The notes under the pieces were generated by a model. That model was not told the DNA's origin. It did no database searches and saw nothing but the letters and a program-made list of their open reading frames with translations. Below, piece after piece: positions 9,495 to 18,001 of a DNA stretch of 54,645 nt. Both the position numbers and the translations under genes were made by a program. The stretch is from a virus: IMG/VR virus record IMGVR_UViG_3300035698_003486, positions 1 to 54,645 of that record. One strand, given 5' to 3'. Position 1 is the first letter of the stretch. Each line of letters starts with the position of its first letter.

Positions 9495-10027
9495 GCGGCG
9501 GGCTGCCGTTGCTGGGTTCCCTTATTGGGGGTCCAGCCGGTGCCGCAGTTGGTACTCTTATTGCGAGTGCTTTAGGGGTAAAGGATACTCCTGAGGCTGT
9601 CGCGCAAGCTCTAAATGATCCACAGGCAATGATTAAGCTGCGAGAACTGGAACTTAATCACGAGAAAGACTTGCAGCAGATGTACCTTGTGGCCGAGAGC
9701 ACTAACCTTCTGGCCGTCAATGAAACTTATAGGAGTGAGATTGCTTCTAGTGACTGGTACGTACGGAGGATGCGCCCCACCTTCGGCTATCTGGTCGCAC
9801 TCACTCTAACCTTGCAGGTCTCTATGGGCTGCTACGTTGTGGGCTGGGAGCCTATTGCCATGCCCGCCTACGCCACCTTCATTACAGCACTGAATGTTCC
9901 TATGGGCGCAGCACTTGCCGTCCTAGGTGTATACGTCAATGGCCGCACTAAGGAAAAGGCTATGGACGCGGGCGTTGTGCCCTCCGAGGGACTTGTCTCT
10001 CGCATCATGAACCGAATGGGAGTCTAA
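9461..10027 (+). CDS. Holin, GTA 3TM type
   Basis: 188 aa. The N-terminus has a Gly/Ala-rich hydrophobic segment (residues about 10-45, GSLIGGPAGAAVGTLIASALG), then a charged helix with LRELELNHEKDL, then DWYVRRMRPTFGYL followed by two closely spaced membrane segments (about 108-130 and 135-163). This arrangement, including the W-x-R-R-x-R-P motif, is that of the 3TM holin of gene transfer agents (PF11351), common in alphaproteobacterial phages. It would form inner-membrane holes at lysis. The probable endolysin is far away at 42,070-42,480. Followed by a bidirectional terminator. Confidence 0.85.
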   Translation: MDWKNLGEKLLGGGLPLLGSLIGGPAGAAVGTLIASALGVKDTPEAVAQALNDPQAMIKLRELELNHEKDLQQMYLVAESTNLLAVNETYRSEIASSDWYVRRMRPTFGYLVALTLTLQVSMGCYVVGWEPIAMPAYATFITALNVPMGAALAVLGVYVNGRTKEKAMDAGVVPSEGLVSRIMNRMGV

Positions 10028-10048
10028 GCCTGACTAAGTACGAATGAA

Positions 10049-10080
10049 AAAAGCCCTCGGGATTTCTCCTAAGGGCTTTT
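10049..10080. terminator. Bidirectional intrinsic terminator
   Basis: Perfect 9-bp stem AAAAGCCCT / AGGGCTTTT with a 14-nt loop, flanked by A-run and T-run, so it works in both directions. It sits between the convergent plus-strand late genes and the long minus-strand array. Confidence 0.85.
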
Positions 10081-10127
10081 CTCTTTGGCGGTGAGAGCAG
10101 GTTACTCCCAATCTATTGAGAAGCCAG

Positions 10128-10337
10128 TCACTCTACTTCTCTACGGATGCGGTATTCCCATAGCCAGCCATACATGTGACTATAGACTCCTCGCTTACAT
10201 TCTATCCACTGAAGCCATGCGTACTGGCGTCTGCCATTAATGTGTTCGACTTTTGTAGGCCACCATGCATAATAGGGATGCCAATTAACTACACGGTCCA
10301 AGTACGCTTCGTAAGTCTCTCCGCATGAGAAGATCAT
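10128..10337 (-). CDS. Small hypothetical protein
   Basis: 69 aa, the last gene of the minus-strand array. Unusually rich in W and Y (WHPYYAWWP, YAWLQWIECK). Start overlaps the previous stop (ATGA), supporting the frame. No family recognised. Confidence 0.6.
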   Translation of the reverse strand: MIFSCGETYEAYLDRVVNWHPYYAWWPTKVEHINGRRQYAWLQWIECKRGVYSHMYGWLWEYRIRREVE

Positions 10338-10732
10338 AGATACTCCTTTACCTTTGGGACCATACCGTAAGTCCCCTGTTCATAGATGATAGGCTTGAGT
10401 GCCTGCTCGAAGTATTCAATCTCGGCGCATACGCCTGCACTTTCTTTCCAGCCTTTCATATTAGATACGATAAGGCCATAAGCGTTGTACATCATTGGGG
10501 CCTGTTGGGCAACCCAATATGCGCTATCAAGAGCATCAATGCTCCCCTGCATGGCAATAGAATGACAATGCACAATTGGGCTGTAGACAGGGATACCTTC
10601 TAAGATGTATCTTTCAGCAATAATTGCAGCCCCTACGGCAGCGTATTCAATTCCATCTTCGTACTTAGTGTAGGGGGTAGCCAGATACCAGTAATGTTCT
10701 AGTGGATTAAATCGTATTGGATGTGTTGCCAT
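10334..10732 (-). CDS. DUF1937-like, nucleoside deoxyribosyltransferase-related
   Basis: 132 aa. YLATPYTKYEDG near the N-terminus, PIVHCHSIA in the middle and ESAGVCAEIEYFEQ near the C-terminus match the DUF1937 family, a relative of nucleoside 2-deoxyribosyltransferases; the E in CAEIEYF would be the nucleophile-type glutamate. A role in nucleotide salvage or modification is inferred from the fold. Overlaps the next gene by ATGA. Confidence 0.6.
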   Translation of the reverse strand: MATHPIRFNPLEHYWYLATPYTKYEDGIEYAAVGAAIIAERYILEGIPVYSPIVHCHSIAMQGSIDALDSAYWVAQQAPMMYNAYGLIVSNMKGWKESAGVCAEIEYFEQALKPIIYEQGTYGMVPKVKEYL

Positions 10733-10733
10733 A

Positions 10734-10865
10734 TTAGTATCCTCTTATAAGGGCGGTGTTACATAGGGCAATGAAAGTTCCTAGGGCCATAGCTCCCAAG
10801 ATGTAAGGGACGGCCTTCAAGATTTGCGTATTGATTTCCCGCAAGAGGGGCTTCCACTTATGCAT
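10734..10865 (-). CDS. Small single-pass membrane protein
   Basis: 43 aa from the ATG at 10865, which overlaps the upstream stop by 8 bp; a longer frame to 10919 would overlap the neighbour by 62 bp. Basic N-terminus then a hydrophobic segment (AVPYILGAMALGTFIALC). Function unknown. Confidence 0.5.
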   Translation of the reverse strand: MHKWKPLLREINTQILKAVPYILGAMALGTFIALCNTALIRGY

Positions 10866-11028
10866 GATAAGGGGCGCTTTGGACCCACGCTTCCATGGCA
10901 AAGGGATTGTTCTTTTCATTGTAGCTTTCGGCAGTGGAGATAGCTACCTTTTGGGTAGCGTATACTCCTTCAACTCGATAGTCTAGTGCTTCCTGCTGGC
11001 CAATCATTACGAGCCATACCTGCTTCAT
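10858..11028 (-). CDS. Small hypothetical protein
   Basis: 56 aa. The ATG at 11028 forms an ATGA overlap with the stop of the next gene upstream, so it is preferred over 11046. Sequence begins KQVWLVMIG and has YRVEGVYATQKVA, a small alpha-beta pattern seen in many phage orphan proteins. Function unknown. Confidence 0.55.
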   Translation of the reverse strand: MKQVWLVMIGQQEALDYRVEGVYATQKVAISTAESYNEKNNPFAMEAWVQSAPYHA

Positions 11029-11207
11029 GGCAGGTTCCGAATCCACTCAGCGCGCTCTGGACTTACTGCGGAGCTTGTCTTCATAAATTCTTTAGCAATA
11101 TTGCGCGCACTAGTTAGAAGCTGGTAACTATTACATACATCAGTCATACCGGGGTTTGAAAGGAGGGCGCAGAGTAATTCCTTAGTGATGAAGTCTTCTT
11201 CTGTCAT
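11025..11207 (-). CDS. Small hypothetical protein
   Basis: 60 aa, helical, no recognised motif. ATGA-type 4-bp overlaps on both sides (11025-11028 and 11204-11207) place it firmly in the operon. Confidence 0.55.
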   Translation of the reverse strand: MTEEDFITKELLCALLSNPGMTDVCNSYQLLTSARNIAKEFMKTSSAVSPERAEWIRNLP

Positions 11208-11683
11208 AGTAGCTCCATGATGTTTTGATGTGTGAAGTCTGTATCGTATATGTCTTTGAGGCGGCTGTCAAGTTCGAGAGTAGTGCCCTTGGGTACAGAG
11301 CGGAACACCTGAATGGTCTTGATCTTATAAGAGGGCCAGCAAAATTCTACTAGTGGCTTATAGAGGCGGGCCAATTTCTTATTGGCTTCGGGCCGGTAGC
11401 ATAGCTTGCATTCTATAAGGTGCAGGGGCTTTGAGGTGTCAGAGGGGACTACGAGAATGTCAGGCTGGGCAATAGAGCCATACTCATCTGTGAGTTCGTC
11501 AAAGTATCGGAGCCACTGGCCATGGATAATAGTGTCCTGCGCCAGTAGCTCCTTGAGGTAACGGGCAACTCTCTTCTCGTAGGCGATACCTGCCGCCTGA
11601 TTCTTGTTCTTATAGGTAGCGGGAAAGATAGGAGCTTCTATTAGCTCACATCGTTCGAGACCTGTGGTGGATTTTCTATCCAT
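11204..11683 (-). CDS. PD-(D/E)XK-type nuclease-like protein
   Basis: 159 aa. QPDILVV (D near residue 75) followed by LHLIECKLCY (E-x-K near residue 91) gives the D-x(n)-E-x-K core of PD-(D/E)XK nucleases, with an upstream helix carrying AYEKRVARYL (conserved E). These act on DNA in repair, recombination or restriction. The start overlaps the next gene by 43 bp, and no later Met fits. Family identity beyond the fold is not clear; T7 endonuclease I-like and VRR-type nucleases are alternatives. Confidence 0.55.
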   Translation of the reverse strand: MDRKSTTGLERCELIEAPIFPATYKNKNQAAGIAYEKRVARYLKELLAQDTIIHGQWLRYFDELTDEYGSIAQPDILVVPSDTSKPLHLIECKLCYRPEANKKLARLYKPLVEFCWPSYKIKTIQVFRSVPKGTTLELDSRLKDIYDTDFTHQNIMELL

Positions 11684-11826
11684 TTCTTTACATCTTCTAT
11701 CATATCAAAGAATTGATCTGCTGTCAATGTAAAGTGCTGGCCCGCAGCGTGTGTACTAAAGTCAAGGAAGGGAGGGCGCACCCTCACCTTCAAGTATCCT
11801 TGGGGCGTACTATACTCGTAGTTCAT
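11641..11826 (-). CDS. Small hypothetical protein
   Basis: 61 aa; overlaps thyX by 17 bp upstream and the nuclease gene by 43 bp downstream. Sequence LTADQFFDMIEDVKKWIENPP suggests a C-terminal amphipathic helix. Function unknown. Confidence 0.5.
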   Translation of the reverse strand: MNYEYSTPQGYLKVRVRPPFLDFSTHAAGQHFTLTADQFFDMIEDVKKWIENPPQVSNDVS

Positions 11827-12499
11827 TCCATGCCTTTAGGGTGATGGGAACAAAATCTTTGAGTAGCTCTAGGATTTGTTCAGCGTATACTCTAATTTCG
11901 TATTGAGTGTGATCGTGTAGACGTAACTCTAGGAAGTGCAGCAAGTTATGGAGGTCTACAGTGGCGTACATCTCCGAGTAGGTGGAGACAGGTAGGACGC
12001 CCCTTGCCAGTTCACGGGGCCACCCCTCCTTAAGGAGAGTGTCATAGACATCAAAGGCTGCGCTGCAAGTCCTGTAGTATAGTTCAGTATCTCGGGCCTC
12101 CCCTAGGGCGCGCATCTGCTTATTGCTAGAATGCTGGGAACCTACGTGGCCCTCTTCTGGGGTGTAGAAGTCATTGGGTAGTTTAGTGTAGCGGGCGCTC
12201 ACCTCATTAAAGGACCATGTGCGGTGCCGTTGCCACTGGCGCAGCACAAAGAGAGGGGCCTTGACTTTGAAGGTGAAGACAACGTGCTCGAAGGGTGAGG
12301 TATGCCTATTCTTCAAGAGGTACTTGATAAGCTTGGCATCTTCCTCGGGAGTACCATTAGAGTTGTATGAGACACGGGCCGCATTAACGATTGAGCGGTC
12401 GTCTCCCATACAATCTATAAAGGTAACTTCTCCGTGGTCTAGCACTTCACGTAGGTAAGCGTGTGGGTCATCGGACAGGGCAAACACCTCCAACTTCAT
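11810..12499 (-). CDS. thyX: Flavin-dependent thymidylate synthase ThyX
   Basis: 229 aa, normal family length. The ThyX signature RHR-x2-S-x-NE-x-S-x-RY is complete at residues 91-104 (RHRTWSFNEVSARY). The enzyme makes dTMP from dUMP using FAD and methylenetetrahydrofolate, in the cytoplasm. It is adjacent to ribonucleotide reductase, separated only by an HNH endonuclease gene whose end overlaps the first 32 bp of thyX in another frame. With the dCMP deaminase at 44,763 it completes a phage route to dTTP. Confidence 0.97.
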   Translation of the reverse strand: MKLEVFALSDDPHAYLREVLDHGEVTFIDCMGDDRSIVNAARVSYNSNGTPEEDAKLIKYLLKNRHTSPFEHVVFTFKVKAPLFVLRQWQRHRTWSFNEVSARYTKLPNDFYTPEEGHVGSQHSSNKQMRALGEARDTELYYRTCSAAFDVYDTLLKEGWPRELARGVLPVSTYSEMYATVDLHNLLHFLELRLHDHTQYEIRVYAEQILELLKDFVPITLKAWNELRV

Positions 12500-12986
12500 T
12501 TTGAAATGCTTGTAAATATTTGACTGCGTTAATCATAATTTCTGGATCATCATTAAATTGTCCTAATCCTCTGTTGTGTTTTTGGCATAAAATTCCTCTT
12601 ATGATTCCTGTTGTGTGGCAGTGGTCTACCGCAAGGTCTTCGAATGTTCCACATATATTACACCCATTAATACTTAACGCTTTAAGTACTTCTGCATTAA
12701 TTCCATATGTTCTTCTTAAGTGGTAATCAGCCCGTTGATCTTTTACTTCTTTCTGCTTTCGTCTAGTATTTTCTAATTGCCGAGCCTTTTCTTTATTATC
12801 TCTTTTCCACTTACGTCTTTGTTCATACGCTTTATCAGGATTGGAATAGTACCATTTAGTTGTGCGTTTTCTGTGGCATTCTATACATTTATTTCCCTTA
12901 GTATACCTCCCCAATGTGTGTCCTAAAGGGCACGGCTTTCCTTGATAGTATTTGGAATTTGTTTTTCGTGCTTCTTCAAGGTTCAT
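12468..12986 (-). CDS. HNH homing-type endonuclease (endonuclease VII-like)
   Basis: 172 aa from ATG 12986, which overlaps the RNR stop (ATGA). N-terminal zinc-binding pair CPLGH...CIECHRKR, a basic linker with many K/R, then C-NICG-x5-LAVDHCHTTG-x4-GILCQKHNRGLG, the endonuclease VII/HNH core (metal-binding cysteines and DHCH). The gene is clearly more AT-rich than its neighbours, and it interrupts the RNR-ThyX pair, both signs of a mobile free-standing endonuclease. Its last eight residues (VGGVCPVR) repeat the last eight of RNR (VGGTCPVR) with mostly synonymous codons; see findings. Confidence 0.9.
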   Translation of the reverse strand: MNLEEARKTNSKYYQGKPCPLGHTLGRYTKGNKCIECHRKRTTKWYYSNPDKAYEQRRKWKRDNKEKARQLENTRRKQKEVKDQRADYHLRRTYGINAEVLKALSINGCNICGTFEDLAVDHCHTTGIIRGILCQKHNRGLGQFNDDPEIMINAVKYLQAFQNEVGGVCPVR

Positions 12987-14911
12987 CTTACGGGGCAAGT
13001 GCCGCCGACACACCCATCATCGTCTACTTCGTTGCTCATTGATTCAATGTTCTCCACTTCGCTAAGGGATTGAGTGTATTCGTACCATCTCTTGGTATCA
13101 ACTACTTCTTGGGGTAGATAGGGGTGGCCTAGGTCTTCGGGCGACATAGTGGGGTCTGTCCTAAAGAGGAAGGAGACGCCTACGTAAGAGTCCCAATTAG
13201 CTAGGAGCCAGTCAATCATCTCGGGGATTTCATCCTTGGAGTACGAGATGGTGTTAGAGGCATTGTGTTCTACGTAGGTATTCATAATCATCTTGTAGCG
13301 ATTGAGTTGGGTCAGGGCGCTCTCGGTATTGATCCATAGTCCTTCGCCTGTATGAGTGAAGGGCACGGTCTCCCAAGAGATTGGGAAGCTAACGACTACG
13401 CCATCGGGCTGATTGGGATTGTCAATGATGCGGTAGCCTGCATCTCGAAGGGCGTCTACTAGGGGATCATACTTGGAGAAGGTGATATTGTTGAAGATGT
13501 AGCGGCCAAGGGGCTTGTGAATACCTTCAGTACAATTAAGGACCTTGGAGACGGTGCCACTAGGCTTAACGGTGGTAGTGTTCTTGGGGTAAGGCGTGCC
13601 CAACTCTTGGGCCATGGAGTACGATCCGTGGACTGCCCAATTCTTGAGGACCTTGAAGTCGTGGGGCGTGAGGTCGGGGCGCATTACGATGCCCGTCAGG
13701 GAAGTACCGCAGAGGCGGAGGAAGGAATTGTTCTCATGCCAACTGCGCTGTAGGATGCCATCATCTAGGTCTACTAGGGTCTGCCTATAGTTTGCACGGG
13801 CAATAAGGTAGATGGCGCGGAGCATTTCATTCATGTCATCAAAGGCCGCTACATTAAGTTCGACTAGGTTGCAGAGGCCTGCATCACTCAAGAGGATTTC
13901 CGCACAAGGGTTAAGGCCCTTGGCATAAGGAGCGCGCCGCTTCAACTCCTTGTAGTTAATGAAGCCCGGCTCTGAGCCACCACTGGCCACCATCATATCA
14001 AAGATGTGCTCAAGTTCGTGGCGCTCTGGCTTGTTGTGGAACAGGATAGAGTTATTTGACTGGGCACGGTGGGGGTTCTTCTCCCAGTAACCCGCCTTGG
14101 CTGTAGCAAAGTCTTCCCACTGTTGATTGCCGTAGTCATAGAGGGCAAGCTCTGCACCTCTGCGCCCAGTCTGAATGACGCCTAGGTGATTAAGCAGGTC
14201 TAGAATGTCAATGTGAGTTAGGAGGCGACCCGCCCTCTTATTTAGGAGTTTAACGATCTTAGGATACTCCATAGAAATAACAGTATCCCCAGCACTAATC
14301 CAACCGTACCCATTAAGTAGAGCGCCGGGTCCCCTAATCTCAGAAAAATCAAGGACAAGAGTATCGGTAGCGAACTTACCAACCAGAAGCTTGCCAATAG
14401 ATTTAGCCCATGCCTCTCCTGAGTCACCCACCTTAATGGTCCACACGCCATCTTCAAAAGTTTCGACATTGTAGGGGCATCCTTTCTCATAAGGGTCACG
14501 CTGCGACCGTATTACACGGACGTTCTTAATGGGCTTCTGGAAACCATTCAGTGATCCGGGACTAGGCGTGAAGCCAACACCGCTCCCATTGAGAAGAAGC
14601 CAGAAGGCATCGACTACATCGTAGACTGTATTCATTTTCTTGAAGCTGCAATTGAAGTTGGAGACTTCACGCTCTTTAACTTTGTCAGTGCCTCCCATCC
14701 ATAAGGTGCGGCCTGCAGGCACAGCCTTGAAGTCGAGAATAAGTTGACCAAGCTCTCTCAGTTCTTCCTTGTCGGGCTTACCATATCGGGACCACAGCCA
14801 CTCCTGATGTTGAATAACACGGCCCACTGTCTGGGGCCATGTCTCCTTGAGTCCTTCGTCATTGGTACGGGCATATGTCCGCTGGTGTACAATCTTACTT
14901 CGCAGGTTCAT
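12983..14911 (-). CDS. nrdJ: Class II (B12-dependent) ribonucleoside-triphosphate reductase
   Basis: 642 aa, monomeric RTPR type. Active-site cysteines: C88 in NFNCSF, C336 with E338 in GLNPCAEILL, and the KPSGTVS substrate-phosphate loop. The C-terminal redox pair is C634-x4-C639 (CVGGTC), needed for re-reduction. No small-subunit gene is present, as expected for class II. It reduces NTPs to dNTPs with adenosylcobalamin, so the host must supply or import B12. Starts with an ATGA overlap with the 74-aa gene upstream and ends in ATGA overlap with the HNH gene. Confidence 0.95.
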   Translation of the reverse strand: MNLRSKIVHQRTYARTNDEGLKETWPQTVGRVIQHQEWLWSRYGKPDKEELRELGQLILDFKAVPAGRTLWMGGTDKVKEREVSNFNCSFKKMNTVYDVVDAFWLLLNGSGVGFTPSPGSLNGFQKPIKNVRVIRSQRDPYEKGCPYNVETFEDGVWTIKVGDSGEAWAKSIGKLLVGKFATDTLVLDFSEIRGPGALLNGYGWISAGDTVISMEYPKIVKLLNKRAGRLLTHIDILDLLNHLGVIQTGRRGAELALYDYGNQQWEDFATAKAGYWEKNPHRAQSNNSILFHNKPERHELEHIFDMMVASGGSEPGFINYKELKRRAPYAKGLNPCAEILLSDAGLCNLVELNVAAFDDMNEMLRAIYLIARANYRQTLVDLDDGILQRSWHENNSFLRLCGTSLTGIVMRPDLTPHDFKVLKNWAVHGSYSMAQELGTPYPKNTTTVKPSGTVSKVLNCTEGIHKPLGRYIFNNITFSKYDPLVDALRDAGYRIIDNPNQPDGVVVSFPISWETVPFTHTGEGLWINTESALTQLNRYKMIMNTYVEHNASNTISYSKDEIPEMIDWLLANWDSYVGVSFLFRTDPTMSPEDLGHPYLPQEVVDTKRWYEYTQSLSEVENIESMSNEVDDDGCVGGTCPVR

Positions 14912-15132
14912 TTAACCTCATGAGGTGCATGACAGTGGTAAACAAGGCACAGCTTGTTGTAGATTTCATTAAGGTCTCCACGAAGTTCCATGGCAAAGCC
15001 TTTACGGTCTTTCCACGCATCAGTAGTGTATCCAATGTCCGCAATAATCCTGTCAATTTCGCGCTGATACTTCACGATCTTTTCACGGGGCATTGTATTC
15101 TTCGCCATTACGCTATCTTTAATGTCAATCAT
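14908..15132 (-). CDS. Small hypothetical protein
   Basis: 74 aa, charged and helical, lying between the polymerase and RNR genes and overlapping RNR by 4 bp. No motif recognised. Confidence 0.55.
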   Translation of the reverse strand: MIDIKDSVMAKNTMPREKIVKYQREIDRIIADIGYTTDAWKDRKGFAMELRGDLNEIYNKLCLVYHCHAPHEVK

Positions 15133-15133
15133 T

Positions 15134-16555
15134 TTAATTTCCTTTCCATTTCTTTAGTCCTTCGAGGTTGAGGGGGCCGCGCTCAGGGTTGGCATTGAAT
15201 TTGCCCCAGTTCATGCCGACTTCAGCATCACATTCGATGGTCATATCAAGGCCATTAACTTCTACTGTGGCAGTCATATATTGTACCATTAAGGGGAGCA
15301 GTTCGGCAACCTTATTGGTGGGAATTTGTGCTACCACGGAGTCGTGGCACTGGGCCAGCACTTGAAGGCCCTTGGGTTCGAGGTAGTGCCACACCTTGTA
15401 GAGGCCCATATTGGTAATGTCTGCAATCAGAGATTGGGGTACGTAGGCAATAGCTTCTCTAAGGGTGGTGTCGTCACGGAGGCGTCCCCAGAATTGGCGG
15501 CGTCTACCTAGGGGCGTTGTCAGTTGCCCCGTCTTCTGCAGTTCGATGGCAGTGCTACGGTGCCCCTCTCTAATGTCAGGGAACTTATTGAAGTACTTGG
15601 TCTGGAAATCCTCCATCACCACTTGAGGCACCTTGAGGTGGCGCGCCATGGTATAGGGGGTGCCGTAGTAGTTGGAGCCGTGCTGGCCCCTCTTGGACAT
15701 ATCACGGTAGGAGTAGTCACGATAGTAGTGGGCGTCTGCACTTTCACGGTCTTGTACCTTGTCTGGCCATACATCTTTGGCGACCATAGTGTGCACATCT
15801 TCGGAGTTGCAGGCGGCAATGTAGTTCTCGTCAAGGGCCAAGTAGGCCACGCCCTTGCTTTCAGCGCACTTGAGGTCTACAGATACGAGAGTGTAGCCTT
15901 CGTCGGGAATGAAGATCACTCGCATCTTATTGGTGAGGTTCTGAATGTTAGAGCCTAGGCCAACAGGACTCTTTGAGGATGAGAAGCGGCCTGTCTCAGT
16001 GCCCCCAATGTTGATGGAGAAAGTCCAGCGGCCATCGTCAAGGCCCTTAGTCAGGACTGAGTAGATTTTCTCGGCATCACGTAGCGTGAGTAGCAGGGCA
16101 ATGAGGGGGCGGCACCTTGAGTACAGCTTGTAAAGGCGTTCAAGTGCGTCACGATCTGTAGTGACCACTCTCTCTCCTTTCTTGTAGGCGAACTGCTCAG
16201 GGTACATCAAGTCCTCATACAAGAGTTGCTGCATCTGCTTATAGGAGTTGGGATTGAAGTCCTCATTACTTGTGAGGTTCCCAACTGTACTTTTAATTCG
16301 CGCAAGAATACTTTCAATTTTATTTTTATACTCGATGGCGAGATATTCACGCTGCACCAAGTCAATCTTGAAGCCGCGCCGCATCATGGCAAGACATGGC
16401 CCCATAAGTTTCTTCTCGAATTCATAGAGGTCCCATGTCTGCGGGTACAAGATGTCGTGCAGTTCACGGGTTACGGCACTGTCAAGCCCATTGTATGTGA
16501 AGTACTGATAGTTCTCATCGAGTCCTCCAATATCTTTTGCATTAATTAACCGCAT
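15134..16555 (-). CDS. DNA polymerase I (family A), C-terminal polymerase half of a split gene
   Basis: 473 aa. It starts inside what is normally the exonuclease domain: Y21-x3-D25 (YNGLD) is the exo III motif. Then follow the thumb, motif A (VSVDLKCAES), motif B (R-x2-SKRGQHGSNYYG) and motif C (CHDSVVAQIP). The Exo I and Exo II motifs are missing here but are encoded at 22,742-23,770, fused to a uracil-DNA-glycosylase-like domain. SD GGAGAAAC precedes the ATG. The two products together would make one complete replicative polymerase with proofreading. The two genes are about 6 kb apart on the same strand in the order exonuclease then polymerase. Confidence 0.93.
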   Translation of the reverse strand: MRLINAKDIGGLDENYQYFTYNGLDSAVTRELHDILYPQTWDLYEFEKKLMGPCLAMMRRGFKIDLVQREYLAIEYKNKIESILARIKSTVGNLTSNEDFNPNSYKQMQQLLYEDLMYPEQFAYKKGERVVTTDRDALERLYKLYSRCRPLIALLLTLRDAEKIYSVLTKGLDDGRWTFSINIGGTETGRFSSSKSPVGLGSNIQNLTNKMRVIFIPDEGYTLVSVDLKCAESKGVAYLALDENYIAACNSEDVHTMVAKDVWPDKVQDRESADAHYYRDYSYRDMSKRGQHGSNYYGTPYTMARHLKVPQVVMEDFQTKYFNKFPDIREGHRSTAIELQKTGQLTTPLGRRRQFWGRLRDDTTLREAIAYVPQSLIADITNMGLYKVWHYLEPKGLQVLAQCHDSVVAQIPTNKVAELLPLMVQYMTATVEVNGLDMTIECDAEVGMNWGKFNANPERGPLNLEGLKKWKGN

Positions 16556-16743
16556 GTTTCTCCTTCCAACATTGCTTTAATTTCTTGAAGAATTTCTTGT
16601 CTCCCGTCATCCACGCCCACATCATACGCATCATCATAATTTCCTCCTGAAACTTCATAAATATTTGTATCTTTTTCATGCAAAAATTTCCAAGGGGCAT
16701 AGATGCGCGCTGCAATGTACGCTCTAAGCTTTTCTTCAGTCAT
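16546..16743 (-). CDS. Small hypothetical protein
   Basis: 65 aa, acidic, overlapping the polymerase start by 10 bp and the next gene by 4 bp. No motif recognised. Confidence 0.5.
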   Translation of the reverse strand: MTEEKLRAYIAARIYAPWKFLHEKDTNIYEVSGGNYDDAYDVGVDDGRQEILQEIKAMLEGETCG

Positions 16744-16970
16744 TTCATAATCCTTTCACAGAGTTCTAGGTAAGGAGTAAGTTCTTGTGGCATATTTTCA
16801 GGGGCCATCTGTATCACAGCAAAGTGGCCTCCCGCATCTGCCCAGCCTTGTCGTTCTGTATCTACTCTGTACTTTGCCTCTTCGTAGCTATCATACTTGG
16901 AGACGTGGGCTATATCTGTTATAATGTCATCATAGGTCAAGTACATATAGACGTGGAATTTGTTATCCAT
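16740..16970 (-). CDS. Small hypothetical protein
   Basis: 76 aa from the ATG at 16970, which shares its A with the stop of the RNA ligase gene (TAATG); the longer frame to 16982 is not needed. Alternating beta and helix, rich in Y and D. Function unknown. Confidence 0.55.
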   Translation of the reverse strand: MDNKFHVYMYLTYDDIITDIAHVSKYDSYEEAKYRVDTERQGWADAGGHFAVIQMAPENMPQELTPYLELCERIMK

Positions 16971-18001
16971 TAGGTGTTCCAATTCTTTATAGTCAGTTCT
17001 ACAACAGTGGAGTGGATATCTTTGCCGTCCAGTCCAGCAAAGGCAGCAGCTTTCAAGTAAGGGGGCTGCAACTTCAGGGCATGTTCTCTGGCAAATACGC
17101 CTCTATCTAGGTGCCCATATGCCTGCAAGATTTCCTCTACCAGTAAGGTGTTATCGTGTACTAGGTGCCAGAAGTTCTGCTCAAGAGTTTCCACTTCTGC
17201 GAGAACAGGAGGTGCAAGTAAGGGTTTAATGTCATCAATGTTACCATGGGCAATAAGGTCTAGACGTTTGCGAATATTGCTGATGTCATCTAAAGCACGG
17301 TGCCTTGTGACATACTCATCGGCCTTGAGCTTGATGAAGTCCCCATCATGGAACTGAATGACGTATCCCTCCAAGTCAGTGAGTTCCTTGGCGTGCTTCA
17401 AGAAGATATTAAGGTCCTCCACTGAGTCATGGTGCTCAACGTGGTCAAGGCCCAAGTCACGGGCACGGGCGGCTACAGCACGGGGATTAAAGTATCGGCC
17501 CGACTCTGTGCTACGCATAGCTAGAAGGTGCAGAGAGGGGGTATCATATGTGAGGACAACCCTATTCTGAGGGCTTGTAAATTCATAGATGGGCGTCCAC
17601 CCACTCTTGAGGGATCGTACCATGAAGTCCTTGAGGGCACCAGTAAGACAGACCTCGGCCATCTTGGCTACATCTGTGTGTCCTTTGCGTGTCATTAGCA
17701 GGAGTTCTCCACCCACTATGGCAGGGTGAATCATAGACCCATCCCTCTTGGTTGTCAAGGTATGGGGCCTAGTAATGTCAAAGGTGGTGCCCTTCTCGCC
17801 TAGGTTGAAGAACTTGTGGAAGGGTCGCGCAAGTACGGTGCCATCAGTCTTGAACTTTAGTCCTCGACAATCGAGGCAGAGCGGATTATCAAAGCTATGA
17901 TTATCAATATAAATATAGTCGATAACACTATAGTCTCCCTTGTCTATGTGTACAAATTCAGGCTTGTCTTTAATGGCTGCAAGATAGTCTTCAAGTTTCA
18001 T
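16970..18001 (-). CDS. ATP-dependent RNA ligase (T4 Rnl1-like)
   Basis: 343 aa. Nucleotidyltransferase motif I is K85-RDG (TKRDGSMIHP), with K85 the AMP-accepting lysine. CRGLKF, then RPFHKFFNLGE upstream, is characteristic of the T4 Rnl1 family; motif IV appears as EGYVIQF and motif V as IKLKADEY. Rnl1 enzymes reseal tRNA cut in the anticodon loop by host anticodon nucleases. The PNKP gene lies 1.5 kb upstream in the same operon and phage tRNAs follow further upstream, supporting a tRNA-repair role. Overlaps the upstream small gene by ATGA. Confidence 0.9.
   Translation of the reverse strand: MKLEDYLAAIKDKPEFVHIDKGDYSVIDYIYIDNHSFDNPLCLDCRGLKFKTDGTVLARPFHKFFNLGEKGTTFDITRPHTLTTKRDGSMIHPAIVGGELLLMTRKGHTDVAKMAEVCLTGALKDFMVRSLKSGWTPIYEFTSPQNRVVLTYDTPSLHLLAMRSTESGRYFNPRAVAARARDLGLDHVEHHDSVEDLNIFLKHAKELTDLEGYVIQFHDGDFIKLKADEYVTRHRALDDISNIRKRLDLIAHGNIDDIKPLLAPPVLAEVETLEQNFWHLVHDNTLLVEEILQAYGHLDRGVFAREHALKLQPPYLKAAAFAGLDGKDIHSTVVELTIKNWNT

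Noticed and set aside
12468-13013. HNH start at 13013
   Set aside because: It would overlap RNR by 31 bp; ATG 12986 gives the ATGA overlap used throughout.
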